From assembly GCF_002705925.1 (NCBI RefSeq), contig NZ_NKRE01000001.1, positions 3,559,706 through 3,623,705 on the forward strand: a DNA stretch of 64,000 bases, given 5' to 3'. Made by a program: the position numbers and the translations under genes. Positions within the stretch are counted from its first letter, which is position 1. Each line of letters starts with the position of its first letter. Source of the DNA: Mycobacterium ostraviense (GTDB taxonomy: Bacteria > Actinomycetota > Actinomycetes > Mycobacteriales > Mycobacteriaceae). The notes under the pieces are model-generated. The model did no database searches. It was not told where the DNA came from and saw only the letters and a program-made list of their open reading frames with translations. This document shows positions 28,113-36,083 of the stretch, in pieces.

Positions 28113-28812
28113 CAGCTCGCGGAAATGGTTGACGAGCCAATCCGTCATCCGGTTGAGCACATCCACGGCGGTCTCGAACTTCGCTGCCTGGGCTGCCAAC
28201 GCCACGCCCGCATACCCGAATTCGGTGGGGTATGAACCCGAATTGCCGAACCAAATAGTCACCGTCGCTCCCAGGCCCCCAACCGCCTTTTGCGGCAACA
28301 CCTTTGGCGGCTAGCCCCCAACGATGATCGCTGCAGAGCTGGTGCATCAAATCGGTGACACCGACGGCGCCGGCGAGGCCCACCAGGTGCGCCGCAAACC
28401 ATGCTTGCCTGTCCAGTGGCCACTGCGTCTGCCCGAATGCCGTGAAACCCGGCCGAAGCCGCCGCGATTCGACCACGGTGCCCGCATCGCCGGCTTCTCG
28501 GAGCACGGTTTGCACCTGCCGCGCCGCGTCGGCACGATCTCCCAGTTGCGACCACAGCACCTCCGCGGCGACATCGTCCGATTCGGTGATCGCCTTGACC
28601 GCGAGGTCTTTGGCAAGGCTGCGATCGTGACGTGGCGCAGCGATCACCAACGGAACTTTGATGGTTGACCAAGCAACGCCGGTCGACCACCGGCCCAACG
28701 CAGATGCCTCGGTTCGACCCGGTACGGCGATGGCCAGGCCGATGATCGCCGGCACCGTGGCCGAAAGTTCCTCGAAGCCCGCGTCGAGTGCCGGGTTCGG
28801 TTGGGTGGTCAT
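28101..28812 (-). pseudogene. beta-lactamase-like serine hydrolase with frameshift
   Basis: Starts at an ATG with a strong AAGGAGG. The SxxK motif is in VAWSTIKVPLVIA at about residue 48, as in class A beta-lactamase-like folds, and later KGVAAKGGWGPG resembles a KTG-type region. The frame then breaks: one extra base in the GGGG run at 28227-28230 (plus strand) moves the C-terminus (FGYAGVALAAQAA, then LNRMTDWLVNHF) to another frame. Without that base the protein would be about 236 residues. Either a recent pseudogene or a homopolymer sequencing error. No signal peptide is visible. Confidence 0.72.
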
Positions 28813-28846
28813 GGCCTCCTTGCGTGCAGCGGGTCCACTAAACCGC

Positions 28847-30352
28847 CTATCGCCGTATCGGCCACACCGGATCACCGCAGTCGACACCCTCGGCCGACAA
28901 CTGGCGTTTGAGCACTTTGAACGTCGGCGTCTTCGGCAAAGCGGCGCTCACCCGGACGTATGACGGCCACTGCTTGGGCCCGAGGTCGGATTGTTGAGCT
29001 AGAAAAGCCCGGAACGAGCCGACGTCGAAGTCGACACCCGACGCCATCACCACCGCCGCCATCACCTGATCACCGACCACCGGATCGGGGACCGGATAAA
29101 CCGCTACCTCGACGACTCCGGGGTAGCGCAGCAGCACCCGTTCGATCGGTGCCGTGCCGAGATTCTCCCCGTCGACTCGCATCCAATCACCCAGCCGCCC
29201 AGCGAAATAGGCATATCCGGCTTCGTCGCGGTAGGCCAGGTCGCCGCTGTGGTAGACGCCACCGGCCATGCGCTCGGCGGACGCGGCGTCGTCGTTGTAG
29301 TAGCCCTCGAAGCGACCCGGCCCGGCAACGTTGACCAACTCGCCGACGACGCCGGGTGGGCACTGTTCGCCGGTCTCGGGGTCGACGATCTGAATCCCGT
29401 CTGGCAGCGGTCCCAGCGCGCCGGCCGGAGTGTCGGGTGTCCGGCTGATCGCCACGCCGCCTTCGGTCGAACCGAACCCGTCGATGACCACACAGCCGAA
29501 TCGGCGCGCGAAACGCTCGACGTCGCCGGGCACCCCTTCATTGCCGTATACCGCCCGCAGCGGGTTGTCGGCGTCGTCGGGCTGCTCGGGTGTGGCAAGC
29601 ACGTACGACAACGGTTTGCCGACGTAATTTGCGTAAGTCGCGCCGTAGCGGCGCACGTCCGTCATGAAGCCGGAGGCAGAAAACTTACGGCGCAACGCCA
29701 TTGAGCCCTGGCATGCCAGCGCCACCGCCCATCCGACCAGGACCGCGTTGGAATGGAACAACGGCATCGACACATAGCAGACGTCGTCACGGCCCAGGCC
29801 GAAGCGCTGGGTCATGGTCACCCCGGCGATCGCGACCTTGCTGTGACTGCACTTCACCGCCTTCGGGTCACCGCTGGTGCCCGAGGTGTAGATCAACATG
29901 AAAGTGTCCGCGGATGAGGCGGATTGGAAACACACCTCGGCATCGTGTCGAGCCGCGACCTGGTCGGCCCATTCGGCGGAATCCACGTTGACGTGGCCCA
30001 GATCACTCAGCGGCGCAACAGATTCCGAGTCGGCGAGCACGAGCTGACAGTCGGCGTGCCGGATGTCGCGGGCCAGTGCCGCGCCACGGCGCACCGGATT
30101 GAGGCCCACCGGAACGATGCCCGACATCCCGGCCGCCACCAGCATTGCCGAGAAGAACGGGGTGTTCTGCAGCAGCACCCCGACATGCGGCGGACGCGCC
30201 GGGTCGAGCCGCTCACGCAGCGCTGCCGCGATGGCGGCGCCGTGCCGTAGGTGATCACGCCAGCTGGTGAACGAGTCCTCGAAATAAACGCCCCGGTCGC
30301 CGATTTCGGCCAACGGCACCAGCAGTTGGGTGACGGTCGGATCAGTGCTCAC
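28847..30352 (-). CDS. fadD17: acyl-CoA synthetase FadD17
   Basis: 501 residues, AMP-dependent ligase that activates steroid side-chain acids (shorter side chains than FadD19 in M. tuberculosis). AMP motif LIYTSGTSGDPKAVK at about 155; GFGSTEGG at about 290; YFAGRLGDWMRVDGENL (A8) at about 385; C-terminal LPKTPTFKVLKRQL with the catalytic Lys. GTG start. Last gene of the fadE26-fadE27-fadD17 operon; an 81-base gap with a doubled palindrome separates it from fadE27. Confidence 0.93.
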   Translation of the reverse strand: MSTDPTVTQLLVPLAEIGDRGVYFEDSFTSWRDHLRHGAAIAAALRERLDPARPPHVGVLLQNTPFFSAMLVAAGMSGIVPVGLNPVRRGAALARDIRHADCQLVLADSESVAPLSDLGHVNVDSAEWADQVAARHDAEVCFQSASSADTFMLIYTSGTSGDPKAVKCSHSKVAIAGVTMTQRFGLGRDDVCYVSMPLFHSNAVLVGWAVALACQGSMALRRKFSASGFMTDVRRYGATYANYVGKPLSYVLATPEQPDDADNPLRAVYGNEGVPGDVERFARRFGCVVIDGFGSTEGGVAISRTPDTPAGALGPLPDGIQIVDPETGEQCPPGVVGELVNVAGPGRFEGYYNDDAASAERMAGGVYHSGDLAYRDEAGYAYFAGRLGDWMRVDGENLGTAPIERVLLRYPGVVEVAVYPVPDPVVGDQVMAAVVMASGVDFDVGSFRAFLAQQSDLGPKQWPSYVRVSAALPKTPTFKVLKRQLSAEGVDCGDPVWPIRR

Positions 30353-30374
30353 TGCGTCAGACTCCTCGTCGCCT

Positions 30375-30430
30375 CGAGCGTGACGCCGCAGTCACGCTCG
30401 CATCCGAGCGTGACGCCACTGTCACGCAAG
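30375..30430. repeat. doubled GTGACGCC palindrome inside the fad operon
   Basis: Two units: CGAGCGTGACGCC plus GCAGTCACGCTCG at 30375-30400, and a partly decayed copy at 30405-30430. Both can fold as hairpins. The same unit occurs doubled at the left edge of the window (1-52). It sits between the fadE27 stop and the fadD17 start, where it could attenuate transcription into fadD17 or protect the upstream mRNA end. Confidence 0.7.
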
Positions 30431-30433
30431 CCA

Positions 30434-31531
30434 CTAGGCTGGGGTCTCCGCCAGTTCCCGGCCGATCCGGCGCAGCTGCCTGGTGGCACCGCCCAGGGCG
30501 AACTCGGTCTCCTTGGCCGCCAGAAAGTATCGATGCACCGGGTGGTCGGTGTCGACGCCGACACCGCCATGTACGTGCACGATCGTGTGCGCCACCCGGT
30601 GCCCGGCGTCGGCGGCCCAGAACGCGGCCGATGCCACGTCGAGCTCGGCCGGCAGATCTTCGGCGACTTTCCAGGCCGCCTGCGTCAGCGTCAGCCGCAG
30701 CCCTTTGACGTCGATATAACCGTCGGCCAGCCGTTGCCCCACCGCCTGGAAGCTCCCGATCGGGCGGTCGAATTGCTCTCGGGTACGGGCGTATTCGGCC
30801 GTCATCTGCAATCCGCGCTCCAGGACGCCGAGCTGGAATGCGCTGCGGCCCAAGGTATATATCGTGCGCAGCCAGGAGACCACAGCACTGCCGCCAACCC
30901 GGCGCGAGTCATCCACCGCAACACCATCGAGGGTCAGATGCCCGATGCTGCCCAGGCCGGTGGTGTGCAGGGCGGTCACGGTCACCCCCGGGTCATCGGC
31001 GGAAACAAGGAAAACCTCTGTGCCGGAATCGGTTTCGGCAGGAACCAGGAAGGCGTCCGCGACCGGGCCGTAGCCCACCTGGGTGCGCGTGCCGGTGAGC
31101 CGAAAGCCCTCGCCGGCGGCAACAGCCTGCACCGGACCCTCGCCCATCTCACCGTCGAGCGCGACGGTCAAGATCTTCGACCCGCTGACCGCCGGCACCC
31201 CCCAGCCCTGCTGCAATTCCTCGGAGCTGAACCGGGCCAGCGCACCGGCGGCCAGTACCACCGACTCGAGATAGGGCACCGCGGCCAGCTGGTGACCGAG
31301 CGCGACCAGTATCGCAACCTGTTCGAGCACCCCGAATCCGTCGCCGCCCAGAGCCGACGGGGCAGCGCTGGTCAGGATGTCGGCGCCGGCCAGCTTGCCC
31401 CACAGCTCGCGGTCAAACCGTTGCTCCAACGCGTCCAGCTGCCGTTGATGCGCCGGGGTGCACACCGCGTCGACGATCGTGTCCACCAGGCCGCCGAGGT
31501 CGGCCGCGGCTTCGGTTGTCGAGAAATCCAT
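30434..31531 (-). CDS. fadE27: acyl-CoA dehydrogenase subunit FadE27 (ChsE5)
   Basis: One half of the alpha2beta2 ChsE4-ChsE5 dehydrogenase that starts beta-oxidation of the C27 steroid-CoA side chain. 365 residues. N-terminal helical domain with SALGGDGFGVLEQ, middle beta domain with VTALHTTGLGSIGHLTLDGV, and C-terminal QFDRPIGSFQAVGQRLADGY. The subunit lacks an obvious catalytic Glu position of its own, as typical of this heteromeric class. The ATG at 31531 gives the Rv3505 N-terminus; it lies 16 bases after fadE26. Confidence 0.92.
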   Translation of the reverse strand: MDFSTTEAAADLGGLVDTIVDAVCTPAHQRQLDALEQRFDRELWGKLAGADILTSAAPSALGGDGFGVLEQVAILVALGHQLAAVPYLESVVLAAGALARFSSEELQQGWGVPAVSGSKILTVALDGEMGEGPVQAVAAGEGFRLTGTRTQVGYGPVADAFLVPAETDSGTEVFLVSADDPGVTVTALHTTGLGSIGHLTLDGVAVDDSRRVGGSAVVSWLRTIYTLGRSAFQLGVLERGLQMTAEYARTREQFDRPIGSFQAVGQRLADGYIDVKGLRLTLTQAAWKVAEDLPAELDVASAAFWAADAGHRVAHTIVHVHGGVGVDTDHPVHRYFLAAKETEFALGGATRQLRRIGRELAETPA

Positions 31532-31547
31532 TGCTGCTTCCGTCCTT

Positions 31548-32750
31548 TTAGCGGCTGGCCCGCGGCAGGCCCATGGCCACCATGCCGATGATGTCGCGCT
31601 GCACTTCGTTGGTACCGCCACCGAAGGTCAGGATCAGGCATGCCCGGTGCATCCGCTCCACCCGGCCGCGCAGCAACACGCCGGGCGAATCCTGGCGCAG
31701 CGTCGCCGCGGTACCCAGCACCTCCATCAGCAGCCGGTAGGCCTCGGTGGCTAGCTCGGTCCCGAACACCTTGGCCGCCGACGCATCGGCCGGGGACAGC
31801 GCCTCGCTCGCCGATGAACCTTGCGAGGAAGCCAGCTCCCAGTTGATCAGCTTGAGCACCTCGGCTTTGGCGTGCACCCGGGCCAGGTTGAGCTGCACCC
31901 ATTCCGAGTCGATGAGCCGCGCTCCGCTGGAATCCTTGGTGTTCTGCGCCCATTCACGGACCTCGCGCAGGCACAGGAAGATCGGAGCCGGCGACACCAG
32001 CGCCACCCGCTCGTGGTTGAGCTGGTTGGTCACCAGCTTCCAGCCGCCGTTCTCGTCGCCGACCCGGTTGGTCACCGGCACCCGCACGTCGGTGTAGTAG
32101 GTGGCGCTGGTGTCCGGGCCGGCCATGGTGTGCACCGGCGTCCAGGAGAATCCGTCGGCGGTCGTCGGCACGATCAGCACCGAGATGCCCCGGTGCTTCT
32201 TGGCCCCAATAGATTCCGGGTTGGTGCGCACCGCCAGCCAGACGTAGTCGGCGTACTGGATCAGGCTGGTCCACATCTTCTGCCCGTTGATCACGTAGTC
32301 GTCGCCGTCGCGGACGGCGGTGGTGCGCAGGTTCGCCAGGTCGGTGCCGGCGCCCGGCTCGGAGTAGCCGATCGAGAAATGCAGGTCCCCCGCAGCGATG
32401 CGCGGCAGGAAGAATTTCTTCTGCTCGTCGGTGCCGTAGGCCATGATGGTCGGCGCGACGCTGTTGATCGTCAGGAACGGCACCGGTGCACCTGCCAGCG
32501 CCGCCTCGTCGGCGAAAATCAGCGAGTCCATCGGCGAGCGGTCCTGGCCGCCGTATTCCGTGGGCCAGTTCAGGGTGAGCCAGCCGTCCTTGCCCATCTG
32601 CGCGACCGTCTCCCGATACACATTCCCGACGCCGATTTCGCCCCCGATCGAACTCAGCGCCTCGCGCCGCTCCGGCGTCATCAAGGTGGTGAAGTACGAC
32701 CGCAGTTCGCGGCGCAGCTCTTCCTGCTCAGGTGTGTAACTGATGCGCAT
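31548..32750 (-). CDS. fadE26: acyl-CoA dehydrogenase subunit FadE26 (ChsE4)
   Basis: 400 residues, same length as Rv3504; partner of FadE27 in the steroid-CoA dehydrogenase. FAD and substrate motifs: IGYSEPGAGTDLANLRT at about 132, NGQKMWTSLIQYADYVWL at about 160, and the C-terminal FGGGTNEVQRDIIGMVAMGLPR typical of acyl-CoA dehydrogenases. First gene of the fadE26-fadE27-fadD17 operon. The KstR site lies 124 bases upstream, leaving a leader that contains a 12-bp repeat. Confidence 0.94.
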   Translation of the reverse strand: MRISYTPEQEELRRELRSYFTTLMTPERREALSSIGGEIGVGNVYRETVAQMGKDGWLTLNWPTEYGGQDRSPMDSLIFADEAALAGAPVPFLTINSVAPTIMAYGTDEQKKFFLPRIAAGDLHFSIGYSEPGAGTDLANLRTTAVRDGDDYVINGQKMWTSLIQYADYVWLAVRTNPESIGAKKHRGISVLIVPTTADGFSWTPVHTMAGPDTSATYYTDVRVPVTNRVGDENGGWKLVTNQLNHERVALVSPAPIFLCLREVREWAQNTKDSSGARLIDSEWVQLNLARVHAKAEVLKLINWELASSQGSSASEALSPADASAAKVFGTELATEAYRLLMEVLGTAATLRQDSPGVLLRGRVERMHRACLILTFGGGTNEVQRDIIGMVAMGLPRASR

Positions 32751-32807
32751 TCCTGCCGCCTCCGGTCAAACGTCGTGCACATAATGCCGTCACTGGCCGT
32801 CACCGGC

Positions 32808-32843
32808 CGCCTCAACGAGCGCCTCAACGAGCGCCTGAACGGG
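32808..32843. repeat. 12-bp tandem repeat in the fadE26 leader
   Basis: Three units of CGCCTCAACGAG, the third changed to CGCCTGAACGGG, with a decayed fourth. They lie between the KstR operator (32874) and the fadE26 start (32750), so would be in the 5' leader of the mRNA if transcription begins near the operator. Confidence 0.75.
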
Positions 32844-32873
32844 CGCGAACGGCTACCCATCCGTTCTCCCGGT

Positions 32874-32887
32874 TGTAACACGTTCTA
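32874..32887. promoter_or_regulatory. KstR operator, fadE26/fdxD intergenic
   Basis: TGTAACACGTTCTA fits TNNAACNNGTTNNA, identical to the echA19/fadD19 site. It is 97 bases before fdxD and 124 before fadE26 and can serve both divergent operons. Confidence 0.86.
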
Positions 32888-32983
32888 GTCTGGGAATCCA
32901 GCGACGGTTTCGTCAGGGGCGCCACAGTCCTATGGTGGTGCTACGGAGTGATCAGGTAAAGCGCCAGCTTCAGGGAGGATGCC

Positions 32984-33175
32984 GTGCGGGTAAAGGTGGA
33001 CCGTGACCGGTGTGAAGGCAACGCGGTGTGCTTGGGAATTGCACCGGATATCTTCGACCTGGACGACGAGGATTATGCCGTCGTGAAGCTCGACCCCATT
33101 CCGCCGGACCGAGAGGCCCTGGCCGAGCAGGCGATCGCCGAGTGTCCGCGGGCCGCTCTGCTCCGCGAGGACTAG
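32984..33175 (+). CDS. fdxD: small [3Fe-4S] ferredoxin FdxD
   Basis: 63-residue ferredoxin, electron carrier probably for a P450 or dehydrogenase of the sterol pathway. Ligand cysteines are in RCEGNAVCLGIAPDIF (two Cys about 10 and 16) and AECPRAALL (about 54); the spacing with three ligands fits a 3Fe-4S cluster. GTG start at 32984. Homologue of Rv3503c; followed by hsd4A after a 33-base gap. Confidence 0.9.
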   Translation: MRVKVDRDRCEGNAVCLGIAPDIFDLDDEDYAVVKLDPIPPDREALAEQAIAECPRAALLRED

Positions 33176-33208
33176 GCGCCCAGAACCCGAACTAGAGGTA
33201 TTCATAAA

Positions 33209-34180
33209 TTGACTAGGGCCAACGGCCCGGCTTCCGCTGCGACCCCCCCGCGGTCCGCATCCTCGCCGGGCAGCAGCACCAACGCAATCGATCTGTCCGG
33301 AAAGGTCGCGGTGGTCACCGGCGCCGCCGCGGGACTGGGCCGCGCCGAGGCGGTGGGGCTGGCCAGGCTCGGCGCGGTCGTCGTGGTCAACGACATCGGT
33401 GCCGCCCTGGACAACTCGGACGTCATCGACGAGATCAGCAGCACCGGCGCCAAAGCGGTCGCGGTGGCCGGCGACATCAGCCAGCGCGCAACCGCCGACG
33501 AACTCGTCGCCACCGCCGACGGGCTGGGCGGGCTGGACATCGTGGTCAACAACGCCGGTATCACCCGCGACCGGATGTTGTTCAACATGTCCGACGAGGA
33601 TTGGGACCAGGTCATCGCGGTGCACCTGCGCGGCCATTTCCTGCTCACCCGTAACGCGGCCACCTACTGGCGCGCGAAAGCCAAAGACACCCCGGACGGC
33701 TCGGTCTACGCCCGGCTGGTCAACACCTCCTCGGAGGCGGGGCTGGTCGGTCCCGCGGGACAGGCCAACTACGGCGCGGCCAAGGCGGGCATCACCGCGC
33801 TCACCCTGTCCGCGGCGCGGGCGCTGGGCCGCTACGGCGTGCGCGCCAACGCGATCTGCCCGCGGGCCCGCACCGCAATGACCGCCGAGGTCTTCGGCGC
33901 CGAACCCGATATCGAAGGAGGCGAGATCGACCCGTTGTCGCCGGAGCACGTGGTCAGCCTGGTCCAGTTTCTGGCGTCGCCGGCGGCCGCGGAGGTCAAC
34001 GGGCAACTGTTCATCGTCTACGGCCCGCAGGTGACGCTGGTGGCCGCGCCGACGGTGGAGCGGCGCTTCAGCGCGGACGGCTCGGCGTGGGAGCCCGCCC
34101 AGCTGAGTGACACATTGCGGGACTACTTTGCTGGCCGGGCTCCGGACCGCAGTTTTTCGGCTACCGGTCTGATGGCATAG
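33209..34180 (+). CDS. hsd4A: 17beta-hydroxysteroid/steroid-CoA dehydrogenase Hsd4A
   Basis: 323-residue SDR that oxidises the 22-hydroxy (or 3-hydroxyacyl) steroid-CoA in side-chain beta-oxidation. Cofactor motif VVTGAAAGLGRAEAVG at about 35-50; VVNNAGITRD; catalytic Ser in NTSSEAG and NYGAAKAG Tyr/Lys at about 188-192. The TTG at 33209 gives a Ser/Pro-rich N-terminal tail before the SDR core, close in total length to Rv3502c (317). A long GC hairpin begins three bases after its stop. Confidence 0.92.
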   Translation: MTRANGPASAATPPRSASSPGSSTNAIDLSGKVAVVTGAAAGLGRAEAVGLARLGAVVVVNDIGAALDNSDVIDEISSTGAKAVAVAGDISQRATADELVATADGLGGLDIVVNNAGITRDRMLFNMSDEDWDQVIAVHLRGHFLLTRNAATYWRAKAKDTPDGSVYARLVNTSSEAGLVGPAGQANYGAAKAGITALTLSAARALGRYGVRANAICPRARTAMTAEVFGAEPDIEGGEIDPLSPEHVVSLVQFLASPAAAEVNGQLFIVYGPQVTLVAAPTVERRFSADGSAWEPAQLSDTLRDYFAGRAPDRSFSATGLMA

Positions 34181-34182
34181 TA

Positions 34183-34219
34183 GGGGCCCGACGACGGGCC
34201 GGGGGGCTTGTCGGGCCCC
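34183..34219 (+). terminator. strong GC hairpin after hsd4A
   Basis: Perfect 10-bp arms GGGGCCCGAC (34183-34192) and GTCGGGCCCC (34210-34219) around a 17-base loop, three bases after the hsd4A stop. No U-run follows, as in many mycobacterial terminators. It could separate the fdxD-hsd4A unit from the mce4 operon. Confidence 0.65.
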
Positions 34220-34230
34220 GCGGCCACAGC

Positions 34231-34244
34231 TAGAACCTGTGTCA
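34231..34244. promoter_or_regulatory. imperfect KstR-like site before yrbE4A
   Basis: TAGAACCTGTGTCA matches TNNAACNNGTTNNA except GTG for GTT. It is about 65 bases upstream of a good promoter sequence for yrbE4A. A weak operator at best. Confidence 0.4.
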
Positions 34245-34308
34245 GAATGACCGCTCGAGAAAGGGTTTAACCAGCCAAATTAACGCAGGTTATGCAAAGT
34301 ACTGTTCA

Positions 34309-34339
34309 TTGACACGGCGAAGTCGTTCTGGGTTAATAT
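34309..34339 (+). promoter_or_regulatory. SigA-like promoter for the mce4 operon
   Basis: TTGACA at 34309-34314 and TAATAT at 34334-34339 with 19 bases between, or TTAATA one base earlier with 18. This is a close match to the housekeeping consensus, unusual in this GC-rich window. It would start transcription about 80 bases before the yrbE4A TTG. Confidence 0.62.
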
Positions 34340-34426
34340 GAGCCGGCTCACACGGAGTCGTGTCCGAACCCTGGTCGGGCTCAGGGGAACCACCGGCTTC
34401 GCCGCCTAGCAGACGGGGGAACCAAG

Positions 34427-35191
34427 TTGATTCAACAGCTTGCGGTTCCGGCCCGGGCCGTCGGCGGGTTCTTCGAAATGTCGATCGACACCGCGCGTGC
34501 TGCTTTCCGGCGTCCGTTTCAGTTCCGCGAGTTCCTCGATCAGACCTGGATGGTCGCCCGGGTATCGCTGGTCCCCACGCTGCTGGTCTCCATCCCGTTC
34601 ACGGTCCTGGTGGCCTTCACCCTCAACATCCTGCTGCGTGAGATCGGTGCGGCCGACCTCTCCGGCGCCGGAACGGCATTCGGCACCATCACCCAGCTCG
34701 GCCCGGTGGTGACCGTGCTGGTGGTCGCCGGTGCCGGCGCCACCGCAATCTGCGCCGACCTGGGCGCCCGCACCATCCGCGAAGAGATCGACGCGATGCG
34801 GGTGCTGGGCATCGACCCGATCCAACGCCTGGTCGTGCCAAGGGTTTTGGCGTCGACGCTGGTCGCGTTGCTGCTCAACGGATTGGTGTGCGCCATCGGT
34901 TTGTCCGGTGGCTACGTGTTCTCCGTCTTCCTGCAGGGGGTCAACCCCGGTGCTTTCATCAACGGGCTGACCGTGCTGACCGGTCTGCGCGAGTTGATCC
35001 TGGCCGAAGTCAAAGCGCTGCTGTTCGGCGTGATGGCCGGGCTGGTCGGCTGCTACCGTGGCCTGACCGTCAAGGGCGGGCCCAAGGGTGTCGGCAACGC
35101 GGTCAACGAAACTGTCGTCTACGCGTTCATCTGCCTGTTCGTGATCAACGTGGTGATGACGGCCATCGGCGTACGAATCTCGGCGAAGTAA
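34427..35191 (+). CDS. yrbE4A: Mce4 permease subunit YrbE4A
   Basis: 254 residues, MlaE-type permease of the Mce4 sterol importer, inner membrane. Four to five hydrophobic segments; the family motif REEIDAMRVLGIDPIQRLVVPR at about 120-141 is the EQ-loop-like coupling helix that meets the ATPase (MceG, encoded elsewhere). The TTG start preceded by GGGGGA gives the exact length of Rv3501c. First gene of the mce4 operon. Confidence 0.94.
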   Translation: MIQQLAVPARAVGGFFEMSIDTARAAFRRPFQFREFLDQTWMVARVSLVPTLLVSIPFTVLVAFTLNILLREIGAADLSGAGTAFGTITQLGPVVTVLVVAGAGATAICADLGARTIREEIDAMRVLGIDPIQRLVVPRVLASTLVALLLNGLVCAIGLSGGYVFSVFLQGVNPGAFINGLTVLTGLRELILAEVKALLFGVMAGLVGCYRGLTVKGGPKGVGNAVNETVVYAFICLFVINVVMTAIGVRISAK

Positions 35192-35225
35192 CACATGAAG
35201 GAAACCAAGCGATGGTGATGAAGCG

Positions 35226-36068
35226 ATGAGCTATGACGTCACTATCCGCTTCCGCCGATTCATGTCCCGGCTGCAGGAGCCGGTCGACAGTTTCGGCGAG
35301 CAGGCGCTGTTCTACGGCGAAACCGTGCGCTACATCCCCAATGCCATCACGCGATACCGCAAAGAGACCATCCGGCTGGTCGCCGAGATGACCCTGGGCG
35401 CGGGCGCGCTGGTCATGATCGGCGGCACGGTCGGCGTGGCGGCCTTCCTGACGCTGGCCTCCGGTGGCGTCATCGCGGTGCAGGGCTACTCGTCGCTGGG
35501 CGACATCGGGATCGAGGCGCTCACCGGATTCCTGTCGGCGTTTTTGAACGTGCGCGTCGTCGCGCCGGTGATCGCCGGCATCGCCCTGGCGGCCACCATC
35601 GGCGCCGGCGCCACCGCCCAGCTGGGCGCGATGCGGGTGTCCGAGGAGATTGACGCGGTCGAATGCATGGCCGTCCACTCGGTCTCGTATCTGGTGTCGA
35701 CCCGGTTGATCGCCGGCCTGGTCGCCATCGTCCCGCTGTACTCGCTGTCGGTGCTGGCCGCGTTCTTCGCCGCCCGGTTCACCACGGTGTTCATCAACGG
35801 GCAGTCCAAAGGCCTCTACGACCACTACTTCAACACCTTCCTTATTCCGTCCGACCTGCTGTGGTCGTTCCTGCAGGCGATCGTGATGTCGATCGCGGTG
35901 ATGCTGGTGCATACCTATTACGGCTACAACGCCAGCGGTGGATCGGTCGGCGTGGGCATTGCGGTCGGCCAGGCGGTGCGGACGTCGTTGATCGTGGTGG
36001 TGGTCATTACTCTGTTCATCTCGCTGGCCGTGTACGGCGCGTCCGGCAACTTCAACCTCTCTGGATAA
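35226..36068 (+). CDS. yrbE4B: Mce4 permease subunit YrbE4B
   Basis: 280 residues, same length as Rv3500c. Second MlaE-type permease; N-terminal amphipathic region with FGEQALFYGETVRYIPNAI, hydrophobic helices, and the coupling motif MRVSEEIDAVECMAVHSVSYLVSTR at about 138-162. Forms a heterodimer with YrbE4A. It begins 34 bases after yrbE4A. Confidence 0.94.
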   Translation: MSYDVTIRFRRFMSRLQEPVDSFGEQALFYGETVRYIPNAITRYRKETIRLVAEMTLGAGALVMIGGTVGVAAFLTLASGGVIAVQGYSSLGDIGIEALTGFLSAFLNVRVVAPVIAGIALAATIGAGATAQLGAMRVSEEIDAVECMAVHSVSYLVSTRLIAGLVAIVPLYSLSVLAAFFAARFTTVFINGQSKGLYDHYFNTFLIPSDLLWSFLQAIVMSIAVMLVHTYYGYNASGGSVGVGIAVGQAVRTSLIVVVVITLFISLAVYGASGNFNLSG

Positions 36069-36083
36069 GGACTCGGCAGGGAC

